Shown here piece after piece: positions 8,995 to 15,729 of a stretch of 64,000 bases of DNA. The DNA is from Bradyrhizobium sp. BR13661 (GTDB taxonomy: Bacteria > Pseudomonadota > Alphaproteobacteria > Rhizobiales > Xanthobacteraceae). Location: positions 186,001-250,000 of the forward strand of contig NZ_JARXWB010000003.1 in assembly GCF_029892425.1 (NCBI RefSeq), written 5' to 3'. Position 1 is the first letter of the stretch; the number at the start of each line of letters is the position of its first letter. The notes below the pieces were generated by a model. It saw nothing but the letters and a program-made list of their open reading frames with translations, was not told where the DNA came from and ran no database searches. The position numbers and the translations under genes were made by a program.

Positions 8995-9828
8995 TCAGTG
9001 TGAGAGCAGCACGCAGCGGGCAGTTTGCGTGACCAGATACTGAGTGACGCCGCCGAGGATCAGTTCGCGGAAGCGCGAATGACCGTAGGCGCCGGCGACG
9101 ATCAGGCCGGCGCCGACATCGCCCGCGATTCTCTCCAGTTGCACGGCAGCGGTCTCGTGTCCGGCCAGTTCCGACACGCGCGCCGTTGCGGCGACGCCAT
9201 GGCGGGCGAGCCAGGCGGCGACGTCGCTGACACGCGTCGCCACGGCTGCGCGGTCGTCGCCTTCCTCCGGAATCTCGACGATGGTGATTTCCTTCGCCTT
9301 GCGCAGCATCGGCAGCGCGTCGACCACCGCTCGGCGCGATTCCGACGTGTCCTTCCAAGCCACCAGCACGCTACGCAGGTCGAGCCAATCGGCTCGATCC
9401 GGCACGACCAGCAGCGGCCGACCGGCCTGCATCACCAGATCCTTCGGGCTTGCCAGCGAAAAGGCATCGGAGAAGGCCGGGCTCTCTCCCCCACTGACGA
9501 TGATGTCGGCGCAGCGCGCCTGCGACAGCACGAACCGGGCCGGAAAATCCAGGGCGCTGCGCCACTCCACGCGCCCGCCGCGCATCTTCGTCGCGGCGCG
9601 GAATTCCGCCTCGAGATCGGCAAGGCGCCGCTTGACGGAGGTCTCCTCCTGGTCGATCAGGCGCTGGGCCTCGGCGCCATCGGTGAAATAAAGCGGCGAG
9701 GCGAACTGCGCTGCCGCAACCCCGACGATTGTGGCCTCGAATCGGTCGGCAAGCTCGCCTGCGGCCTGGAGACGCGCATGATTGGGCTGATTCAACGCCA
9801 GGCTGACCATCACAGTTGCGTATGTCAT
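8995..9828 (-). CDS. Universal stress protein, tandem-domain
   Basis: A 277-residue protein with two UspA-like halves. The second half ends with the nucleotide-binding pattern VAGAYGHSRFRELILGG followed by VLLSH. The first half has a weaker DIIVSGGES version, so only the C-terminal half may bind ATP. The start at 9828 (MTYATVMVSLALN) has GGAG upstream; an earlier in-frame ATG at 9864 lacks one. Divergent from fixL across about 210 bases and upstream of the CBS gene. Universal stress proteins are often induced by oxygen limitation in rhizobia. Confidence 0.85.
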   Translation of the reverse strand: MTYATVMVSLALNQPNHARLQAAGELADRFEATIVGVAAAQFASPLYFTDGAEAQRLIDQEETSVKRRLADLEAEFRAATKMRGGRVEWRSALDFPARFVLSQARCADIIVSGGESPAFSDAFSLASPKDLVMQAGRPLLVVPDRADWLDLRSVLVAWKDTSESRRAVVDALPMLRKAKEITIVEIPEEGDDRAAVATRVSDVAAWLARHGVAATARVSELAGHETAAVQLERIAGDVGAGLIVAGAYGHSRFRELILGGVTQYLVTQTARCVLLSH

Positions 9829-10036
9829 CGGGGGTCTCCGGGCCAATAACCAATAAACTGTCACGAAATCTAACCTCGCTGGTGGGGAGCAAGATGAGAT
9901 AGATCAAATCGCCTCCCGCGATTGCAAATCCGCCAATGGAATCAGACATCCGAACTTGCCTCCGGCCCGCCCTTGGGCGAAATTGCCTGCACCTTCGCAG
10001 CACCTCGCCGACCGGAACAGAAATGGGAGCCCTTAC

Positions 10037-11554
10037 TTGTCGCCGACCCGCGTCACACATCCGCCAGACGATCATCGCGGCGAGCATTTCCGGGGCCGGA
10101 TCGAGGGGTTCGGCGTCGGCACCTGGGATCTCGACCTCGCGACCCGGGAGCTTGAATGGTCGGAAACCGCGCGGATGCTGCTGGGTATCGAACGGGGCAA
10201 GCCTGCGAGCTACGATCTGTTGCTGTCGCGCCTCCAGCCCGAGGATCGCGCACGCGTCGAGGCGGCGATCAGCCAGGTCACCGAGCGCGGCGGCGGCTTC
10301 GACGTCTCCTTCAGGATTGCCGGCACGTCCGACCGGGGCAAATGGATCAGGGCCCGCGCCGGCCTGATCAGGGACGATGCAGGCGTCGCCCGCCACCTGA
10401 GCGGCATCTTCCTCGACATCGACGAGGAAAAGCAGGTCGAGGAAGCGCTGCGCACGCGCGAGACCCACCTCCGCTCCATCCTGCACACCATTCCCGATGC
10501 CATGATCGTCATCGACGGCCATGGCGTCATCCAGCTCTTCAGTACGGCGGCCGAACGCCTGTTCGGCTGGTCCGAGCAGGAGGCGATCGGCCAGAATGTT
10601 GCGATCCTGATGCCGGAGCCGGACCGCACCCGCCACGACAGCTACATTGCGCGCTACCGCTCCACCAAAGATCCCCACATCATCGGCATCGGCCGCATCG
10701 TCACCGGCAAGCGCCGCGACGGCACGACGTTCCCGATGCACCTGTCGATCGGGGAGATGCAGTCGGGCGGCGAGCCCTATTTCACCGGCTTCGTCCGCGA
10801 CCTCACCGAGCATCAGCAGACCCAGGCGCGGCTGCAGGAATTGCAGTCCGAGCTCGTCCATGTTTCGCGACTGAGCGCCATGGGCGAGATGGCATCCGCG
10901 CTGGCTCACGAGTTGAACCAGCCGCTTGCCGCCATCAGCAACTACATGAAGGGATCGCGGCGACTGCTCGCCGGCAGCGCTGATCCGAATCTGACGAAGA
11001 TCGAAAGCGCGCTGGACCGCGCCGCCGAGCAGGCCGTACGTGCAGGCCAGATCATTCGGCGCCTTCGCGATTTCGTCGCACGCGGCGAGTCCGAAAAGCG
11101 GGTTGAAAGCCTCTCCAAGCTGATCGAGGAGGCCGGCGCGCTCGGGCTCGCCGGTGCGCGTGAGCAGAACATCCAGCTTCGGTTCAGTCTGGATCAGAAT
11201 TCCGACTTCGTCCTCGCCGACCGGGTCCAGATCCAGCAGGTCCTGGTCAATCTGTTCCGCAACGCGCTGGAGGCGATGGCGCAGTCGCCGCGGCGGGAGT
11301 TGGTCGTCACCAACACCCGCGTCGGTGACGACACGATCGAGGTCGAGGTTTCCGACACCGGCTCCGGCTTCCAGGACGACGTCATTCCGAATCTGTTTCA
11401 GACCTTCTTCACCACCAAGGAAACCGGTATGGGGGTGGGACTTTCGATCAGCCGCTCGATCATCGAGGCTCATGGCGGGCGCATGTGGGCCGAGAACAAC
11501 ACATCGGGCGGCGCGACATTCCGCTTCACGCTGCCTGCAGCCGATGAGAGCTGA
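10037..11554 (+). CDS. fixL: Oxygen-sensing histidine kinase FixL (TTG start)
   Basis: A 505-residue cytosolic heme-PAS kinase. From the TTG at 10037 (MSPTRVTHPPDDHRG) it has an N-terminal PAS (about 20-130) and a heme PAS (about 140-255) with RHDSYIARY giving proximal His200 and IGIGRIVTG giving Arg220. The H-box ALAHELNQPLAAI follows with phosphoacceptor His291, then the N, G1 and G2 boxes (NLFRNALEAM, DTGSGF, GMGVGLSI). These positions equal those known for Bradyrhizobium FixL, which fixes the start, with GGGAG eight bases upstream. There are no membrane helices, unlike Sinorhizobium FixL. Oxygen binding to the heme turns off autophosphorylation. Confidence 0.96.
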   Translation: MSPTRVTHPPDDHRGEHFRGRIEGFGVGTWDLDLATRELEWSETARMLLGIERGKPASYDLLLSRLQPEDRARVEAAISQVTERGGGFDVSFRIAGTSDRGKWIRARAGLIRDDAGVARHLSGIFLDIDEEKQVEEALRTRETHLRSILHTIPDAMIVIDGHGVIQLFSTAAERLFGWSEQEAIGQNVAILMPEPDRTRHDSYIARYRSTKDPHIIGIGRIVTGKRRDGTTFPMHLSIGEMQSGGEPYFTGFVRDLTEHQQTQARLQELQSELVHVSRLSAMGEMASALAHELNQPLAAISNYMKGSRRLLAGSADPNLTKIESALDRAAEQAVRAGQIIRRLRDFVARGESEKRVESLSKLIEEAGALGLAGAREQNIQLRFSLDQNSDFVLADRVQIQQVLVNLFRNALEAMAQSPRRELVVTNTRVGDDTIEVEVSDTGSGFQDDVIPNLFQTFFTTKETGMGVGLSISRSIIEAHGGRMWAENNTSGGATFRFTLPAADES

Positions 11555-11557
11555 ACC

Positions 11558-12175
11558 ATGACGACCAACGGAATAGTCTACGTTATCGACGACGATGAGG
11601 CGATGCGCGATTCGCTGAATTTTCTGCTCGATTCATCGGGTTACAGCGTAACCATGTTCGATGACGCGCAACGTTTCCTCGATGCCCTGCCCGGCCTCGC
11701 GTTCGGCTGCATCCTCTCCGACGTGCGCATGCCTGGCATCGATGGGATCGAGCTTCTGAAGCTGATGAAGGCGCAGCACTCGCCGTTTCCGATCTTGATC
11801 ATGACCGGCCACGGCGACGTGCCGCTCGCAGTCGAGGCGATGAAGCTCGGCGCCGTCGACTTCCTGGAAAAACCGTTCGAGGACGACCGCCTCCTCACGA
11901 TGATCGAATCGGCTATCCGGCAGGCTGAGCCAGCCGCCAAGATCGAAGCCATATCCCAGGACATTGCCGCCCGCGTCGCATCCCTCAGCCCGCGCGAGCG
12001 CCAGGTCATGGAAGGACTGGTCGCAGGCCTGTCCAACAAGCTGATCGCCCGCGAATACGACATCAGCCCGCGCACCATCGAGGTGTACCGGGCCAATGTC
12101 ATGACCAAGATGCAGGCCAACAGCCTCTCTGAGCTGGTCCGGCTGGCGATGCGCGCCGGCATGCTGAAGGATTGA
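11558..12175 (+). CDS. fixJ: Response regulator FixJ
   Basis: A 205-residue two-domain regulator. The receiver has acidic pocket DDDE (11-14), phosphoacceptor Asp55 in CILSDVRMPG, and the T/K switch in LIMTGHGD and DFLEKPFED. The C-terminal LuxR-type helix-turn-helix (about 140-205) reads LSPRERQVMEGLVAG then IAREYDISPRTIEVYRANV. Phosphorylated by FixL at low oxygen, it activates fixK2. It begins three bases after the fixL stop, so the pair is one transcript. Confidence 0.97.
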   Translation: MTTNGIVYVIDDDEAMRDSLNFLLDSSGYSVTMFDDAQRFLDALPGLAFGCILSDVRMPGIDGIELLKLMKAQHSPFPILIMTGHGDVPLAVEAMKLGAVDFLEKPFEDDRLLTMIESAIRQAEPAAKIEAISQDIAARVASLSPRERQVMEGLVAGLSNKLIAREYDISPRTIEVYRANVMTKMQANSLSELVRLAMRAGMLKD

Positions 12176-12190
12176 GGCAAGTCAAGGCAG

Positions 12191-12208
12191 TTGGCTCGCC
12201 CTGTGCTA
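12191..12208 (+). promoter_or_regulatory. Possible sigma-54 (-24/-12) promoter before the receiver gene
   Basis: TTGGCTCG-CCCT-GTGCTA resembles TTGGCACG-N4-TTGCT with two mismatches, and has the required 10-base gap between the invariant GG (12193-12194) and GC (12205-12206). Transcription would start near 12218, within the short leader of the single-domain regulator. No upstream activator site was recognised. It may be chance. Confidence 0.35.
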
Positions 12209-12254
12209 GCCAATCCCAATGATCGAAATCGGCTCGCACCCTGCGCGGTTCTCC

Positions 12255-12641
12255 ATGGTGTCATCGGTAAAGCACACCGTCTACGTGGTCGACGACGATG
12301 ACGCCGTGCTCGGGTCCCTGCGTTTTCTCCTGGAAAGCGACGGCTTTGCCGTGCGGACGTTCAGGAACGCCACGGCGCTGCTCAACGCGACGAGCCTGTC
12401 TGGCGCAGACTGCTACGTGATCGACTACAAGATGCCCGACATCAATGGCATCGAGCTCGCCGGCCGCTTGCGCCAGTCCGGCGGCAATACCCCGGTGATT
12501 CTGATCACCGGCTATCCCGACGGCAATATCTCGGCCCGGGCGGCGGCGGCTGGCGTGAAGGACGTGATTTTGAAGCCGCTTCTCGACGAAAACTTGGTCA
12601 AGCACATCCGCCGCGCCATCCAGGATCGACGCGGAAACTAG
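12255..12641 (+). CDS. Single-domain response regulator downstream of fixJ
   Basis: A receiver-only protein of about 128 residues (MVSSVKHTVYVVDDDD...). It has an acidic pocket, phosphoacceptor Asp57 in YVIDYKMPD, the switch threonine in LITGYPD and the lysine in VILKPLLDE. It has no output domain, so it may be a phosphate sink, a competitor of FixJ for FixL, or act on another kinase. Its receiver resembles that of FixJ in length and register (FLLESDGFAVRTF against FLLDSSGYSVTMF), which suggests duplication. An earlier ATG at 12219 is possible. It lies 79 bases after fixJ, in the place such a gene occupies beside fixLJ in Bradyrhizobium. Confidence 0.85.
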   Translation: MVSSVKHTVYVVDDDDAVLGSLRFLLESDGFAVRTFRNATALLNATSLSGADCYVIDYKMPDINGIELAGRLRQSGGNTPVILITGYPDGNISARAAAAGVKDVILKPLLDENLVKHIRRAIQDRRGN

Positions 12642-12649
12642 GCGTCGCC

Positions 12650-12904
12650 TCAGAACGCGCTCCTGTACTGCGACATCTCGTTGCGGGGACCGTAAATCCA
12701 CATCGGCTCGCCGCACTCGCTGGGGCCGTGATCGGTCATGCAGGCCGCGCTCCATGGGGGAGCCGCGATCCGGCGGCCCTCAACCGGATTTGAATACGAA
12801 TGGCCGGCGACGGTATGGAGTCGAGGCCCAGCTGTCGTTGCCGTAGCCAGCGAGGGCAGGACCAACAAGGCTGCCAGTAGAGCTGCAGCAGATTGGGCTA
12901 ACAT
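12650..12904 (-). CDS. Small secreted protein, unknown function
   Basis: An 84-residue protein with a Sec signal peptide (MLAQSAAALLAALLVLPSLATA) and a mature part of about 60 residues. The mature part holds two cysteines and the pattern PPWSAACMTDHGPSECGEPMW. The start at 12904 has GGAG eight bases upstream. Transcribed against its neighbours, it sits between the receiver gene and fixK2, with only 8 bases to the receiver stop. I recognise no family. The two cysteines could form a periplasmic disulfide. Confidence 0.7.
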   Translation of the reverse strand: MLAQSAAALLAALLVLPSLATATTAGPRLHTVAGHSYSNPVEGRRIAAPPWSAACMTDHGPSECGEPMWIYGPRNEMSQYRSAF

Positions 12905-13014
12905 CGGGCATCTCCGTTGTTGTGAACGCTTTCGATGACCCGATTCGCGCTGAAGCCTCGTTATTTCCAGCACACCGAATAGTGAGAGCAGCGGTATCCT
13001 GCCCCTGCGGGCGA

Positions 13015-13040
13015 CCTACGGAGATCTACGTAGGTAACCC
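13015..13040 (+). promoter_or_regulatory. Candidate FixJ-binding region of fixK2
   Basis: About 80 bases before the fixK2 ATG there is an inverted repeat CCTACG-N8-CGTAGG (13015-13034) running into TAGGTAACCCTCC. The GTA(A/G)G...CCC flavour recalls FixJ target sites at other rhizobial fixK promoters. This is the expected place for FixJ action. The assignment rests on position and resemblance only. Confidence 0.4.
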
Positions 13041-13117
13041 TCCTTAAGATATCGCGCGAAATTTTCGCAGCACCCGATACCGCGTAGGAAAGCGTCATCA
13101 CAACGGAGATGGCGCAA

Positions 13118-13816
13118 ATGCTGACGCAGACCCTCAACACCCAGGCGATCAACACCCAAATCGGTGGCAAGATTGCTCCGCCCCGTCCCGTCTCGGACCA
13201 GTTCGGCGCGATCACCGGCCATGTCGGCCTGATCGCCACCGAGTTCTCCTACCGCAAGGACGAGGAGATCTACGGCGAGGATGAGCCGGCCGAATATGTC
13301 TACCAGGTCGTCTCCGGCGCAGTCCGCACCTACAAGCTTCTCTCCGACGGCCGTCGCCAGATCGGCACCTTCCATCTTCCCGGCGACGTGTTCGGCCTCG
13401 AATCCGGCGCCACCCACCGCCTCGCCGCCGAAGCCATCATCGACACCAGCGTGCGTCTTGTGAAGCGTGCAAGCCTGGAGAAGGCTGCCGGTACCGACGT
13501 GCAGGTCGCTCGCAAGCTCTGGGCCATGACGGCTGGCGAACTGCGCCATGCCGAAGATCACATGCTGTTGCTCGGCCGCAAGACCGCGATGGAGCGCGTC
13601 GCAACCTTCCTGCTGGAAATGGATCGTCGTCTTGCGGTCGCCGGCATGATGGCGCTTCCGATGTGCCGCCGCGACATCGGCGACTATCTCGGCCTCACCC
13701 TTGAGACCGTGTCGCGCGCGCTGTCCCAGCTTCACAGCCAGGGCATCCTCGGCTTCTCCGGCGCCCGCCAGATCGTGCTGCGCAACCGTCAGCGGCTGCA
13801 CAATCTCGACGCCTGA
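13118..13816 (+). CDS. fixK2: CRP/FNR-type regulator FixK2
   Basis: A 232-residue CRP/FNR regulator. The cyclic-nucleotide-type beta-roll spans about 35-130, then the dimer helix, then a helix-turn-helix with recognition helix LTLETVSRALSQL. The N-terminal cysteines of oxygen-sensing FNR are absent, as in FixK proteins. The cysteine in LPMCRRDIGDYL falls exactly at residue 183, the known oxidation-sensitive Cys of Bradyrhizobium FixK2. An ATG at 13109 would add three residues; the GGAG spacing and the 232-aa length favour 13118. It is followed by a strong terminator. Confidence 0.96.
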   Translation: MLTQTLNTQAINTQIGGKIAPPRPVSDQFGAITGHVGLIATEFSYRKDEEIYGEDEPAEYVYQVVSGAVRTYKLLSDGRRQIGTFHLPGDVFGLESGATHRLAAEAIIDTSVRLVKRASLEKAAGTDVQVARKLWAMTAGELRHAEDHMLLLGRKTAMERVATFLLEMDRRLAVAGMMALPMCRRDIGDYLGLTLETVSRALSQLHSQGILGFSGARQIVLRNRQRLHNLDA

Positions 13817-13836
13817 ACGTTTCCCCTCCCACCCCC

Positions 13837-13872
13837 TGGCCGGCTGACTTCGTTCAGCCGGCCATTTCTTTT
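13837..13872 (+). terminator. fixK2 intrinsic terminator overlapping the MFS gene end
   Basis: A perfect 11-bp stem TGGCCGGCTGA/TCAGCCGGCCA with a 6-base loop (CTTCGT) is followed by TTTCTTTT, 20 bases after the fixK2 stop. The right arm contains the stop codon (13854-13856) and last codons of the convergent MFS gene, so one element insulates fixK2 while coding for its neighbour. Confidence 0.9.
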
Positions 13873-15164
13873 GCCTCGACGCCGGTGCGCCGGGTCTCCG
13901 GCATCACAAAGAGGATCAGCAGAAGTCCTGTCGCGGCGATGCTCGCGAGCCCTAGGAAGGCGATGGCATTGCCGAACTTGTCGCTGACATAGCCGCCGAG
14001 CGCAGTGCTCAAGGACGCACCAATTCCGGTTGCGGTGCCGACGATGCCCTGCGCCAGATTGAAGTGGCCCGTGCCAAAGGCGACGTCCGCCACGATGAGC
14101 GGAATCATCACCGCGAACACCGCGGCCGTGAAGCCGTCGAACAGTTGCACCAGCACCAGCAGATAGGGATCGTGCACCGTCGCGAACAGCACGCCGCGGA
14201 TCGTCAGCGCGCCGAACCCGATCAGCAGCACCGGGCGCCGGCCCCACGCCTGCGCCTTGCGTCCGACCGAAGGTGACAACAGCGCGACGATCGCCTGCGG
14301 CACAACGATGCAGAAAGCGACCAGAACCGTCGCCCATTGGCTCGAACGCGCCGTCACCGTGCTTGCCATCAGCGGCATCATCGAGGCGTTTGCGAGCTGC
14401 AACAGCAGCACGCTCAGCGCAAAGACGATCAGCGGCTTCTGCCGGATCAAATGCCAGATATTGGTGTCGCCCGGAACCGGAGCCTCGCGCGGCATCTCGC
14501 CGTGACAGCGCGCGATGTCGACCTCCTCCTCGCGGATACGCGACAGTGCAATCAGCGTCGGAATCGCGAGCACGAAGGTGACCAGGAAGACCGAGCGGCT
14601 CGAGAGCAGATATCCGGCCGTCCCCATCACAGCGGCGGCAACGCCATTGCCGAGCGAGGCGAATCGGGCGTTGCGGCCGAGCCGCTCGCCGATCTTGAGC
14701 GGACCAACCAGGCCCAGGCTGATCGCCGCAATCGCGGGACCGAGCACGCAGCTCGCCGCCGCGTGCAACGTCGCGGCGGCCACCACCACCGGAAAGATCG
14801 GCATCGCCGCATAAGCGAGCGCGCAGCAGCCGATGGTCCCAATCGCAAGCCCCGCGACCAGCCGCTCGGATCTCGCTGCATCGATGATGGCGCCGCCCGG
14901 CATCTGCCCGATCAGCGCGACGATGCCGCCGATCGACAGCACCAGGCCGATTTCGACCTGGGTCCATTTCTGCGTCGTCAGGTAAACCGCGATGAAGGGG
15001 CCGAAGCCGGTCTGCACATCGGCGAGGAAGAAGATGAACCAGTCGAGGCCGCGCAGGCTGCGGCGCGACGGCTCCGGAATGGCCGCGAGAACGGGTACGG
15101 CGACGTTGTCCTGTTCGACACGTCCCGCGCGCTTCTCATGATCAGGCTTCCTCGACAACAGCAC
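13854..15164 (-). CDS. Major facilitator superfamily transporter
   Basis: A membrane protein of about 436 residues with some 12 hydrophobic segments and the MFS loop pattern around GGAIIDAARSERLV in the first half and SPSVGRKAQAWGRRPVLL in the second. It lacks features that name a substrate. Among MFS groups it looks closest to drug/metabolite exporters. The open frame reaches 15224, overlapping the PRC-barrel gene. The GTG at 15164 preceded by GGGAGGGGA is the best start, only 19 bases after that gene's stop. It looks like the last gene of the leftward set beginning at 19756. Confidence 0.78.
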   Translation of the reverse strand: MLLSRKPDHEKRAGRVEQDNVAVPVLAAIPEPSRRSLRGLDWFIFFLADVQTGFGPFIAVYLTTQKWTQVEIGLVLSIGGIVALIGQMPGGAIIDAARSERLVAGLAIGTIGCCALAYAAMPIFPVVVAAATLHAAASCVLGPAIAAISLGLVGPLKIGERLGRNARFASLGNGVAAAVMGTAGYLLSSRSVFLVTFVLAIPTLIALSRIREEEVDIARCHGEMPREAPVPGDTNIWHLIRQKPLIVFALSVLLLQLANASMMPLMASTVTARSSQWATVLVAFCIVVPQAIVALLSPSVGRKAQAWGRRPVLLIGFGALTIRGVLFATVHDPYLLVLVQLFDGFTAAVFAVMIPLIVADVAFGTGHFNLAQGIVGTATGIGASLSTALGGYVSDKFGNAIAFLGLASIAATGLLLILFVMPETRRTGVEAKEMAG

Positions 15165-15183
15165 CGTCAGCCATCCCCTCCCC

Positions 15184-15705
15184 TCACTGAATTTCCTGGA
15201 GCGGTTGGAGGCTGCCGGACGCACCGAGCACGACCATCGGCGTGTCTTCCTTGAATTCCGGCGCGGCCGCGACCTGTGCCTTGGTCAATTCCAGCGTGAT
15301 GCTGTCCCTCTTGTTGGTGATCTTGCCGAACCGAAGTGCGTTCCAGTCGACGACGATCTTGCGGCTGCCGACGCCGAGGAAGCCGCCGAAATCGATCACG
15401 GCGGCGCGCACATGGCCGGCGAGATCGACGATGACGTCGACGATGTGGCCCATATCCTCGTCCGCTGCGCTGCGCACGTCGCGCCCAAGTACACCATGGG
15501 CGTCGCTGGCGCCGATGATGGTCACCGAGGGCGGCGGTGCGGCGTCTTTCGGCGTGACGGGCACGACCGAGGCCGGCGGCGGCGTGTTGGCCTCGGTCGG
15601 GGCTGCATTGGCGGACGCGGGCCGGTCCTCCGCGGCGCGCGACACGGCAACCGTCACTCCCGCGACGATCGCAACGCTTAAGGCGAACCATCCGGCAGTA
15701 CGCAT
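15184..15705 (-). CDS. Exported PRC-barrel domain protein
   Basis: A 173-residue protein with a signal peptide (MRTAGWFALSVAIVAGVTVAVS), a proline/alanine-rich linker to about residue 60, and a PRC-barrel fold. The last contains GRDVRSAADEDMGHIVDVIVD and VIDFGGFLGVGSRKIVVDW. PRC-barrels are small beta-barrels in ribosome-maturation, photosynthetic and envelope proteins; exported versions like this are common in rhizobia and of unknown role. It is 24 bases after the debranching-enzyme gene, so probably cotranscribed. Confidence 0.82.
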   Translation of the reverse strand: MRTAGWFALSVAIVAGVTVAVSRAAEDRPASANAAPTEANTPPPASVVPVTPKDAAPPPSVTIIGASDAHGVLGRDVRSAADEDMGHIVDVIVDLAGHVRAAVIDFGGFLGVGSRKIVVDWNALRFGKITNKRDSITLELTKAQVAAAPEFKEDTPMVVLGASGSLQPLQEIQ

Positions 15706-15729
15706 GACACCCTCCTTGCCGCAGCGCCG

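Noticed and set aside
9894..9907. FixK-like site between the universal stress gene and fixL (ATGAG-ATAG-ATCAA)
   Set aside because: Only one half-site matches; the other has two mismatches. Position would suit the stress gene, but the evidence is too weak for a feature.
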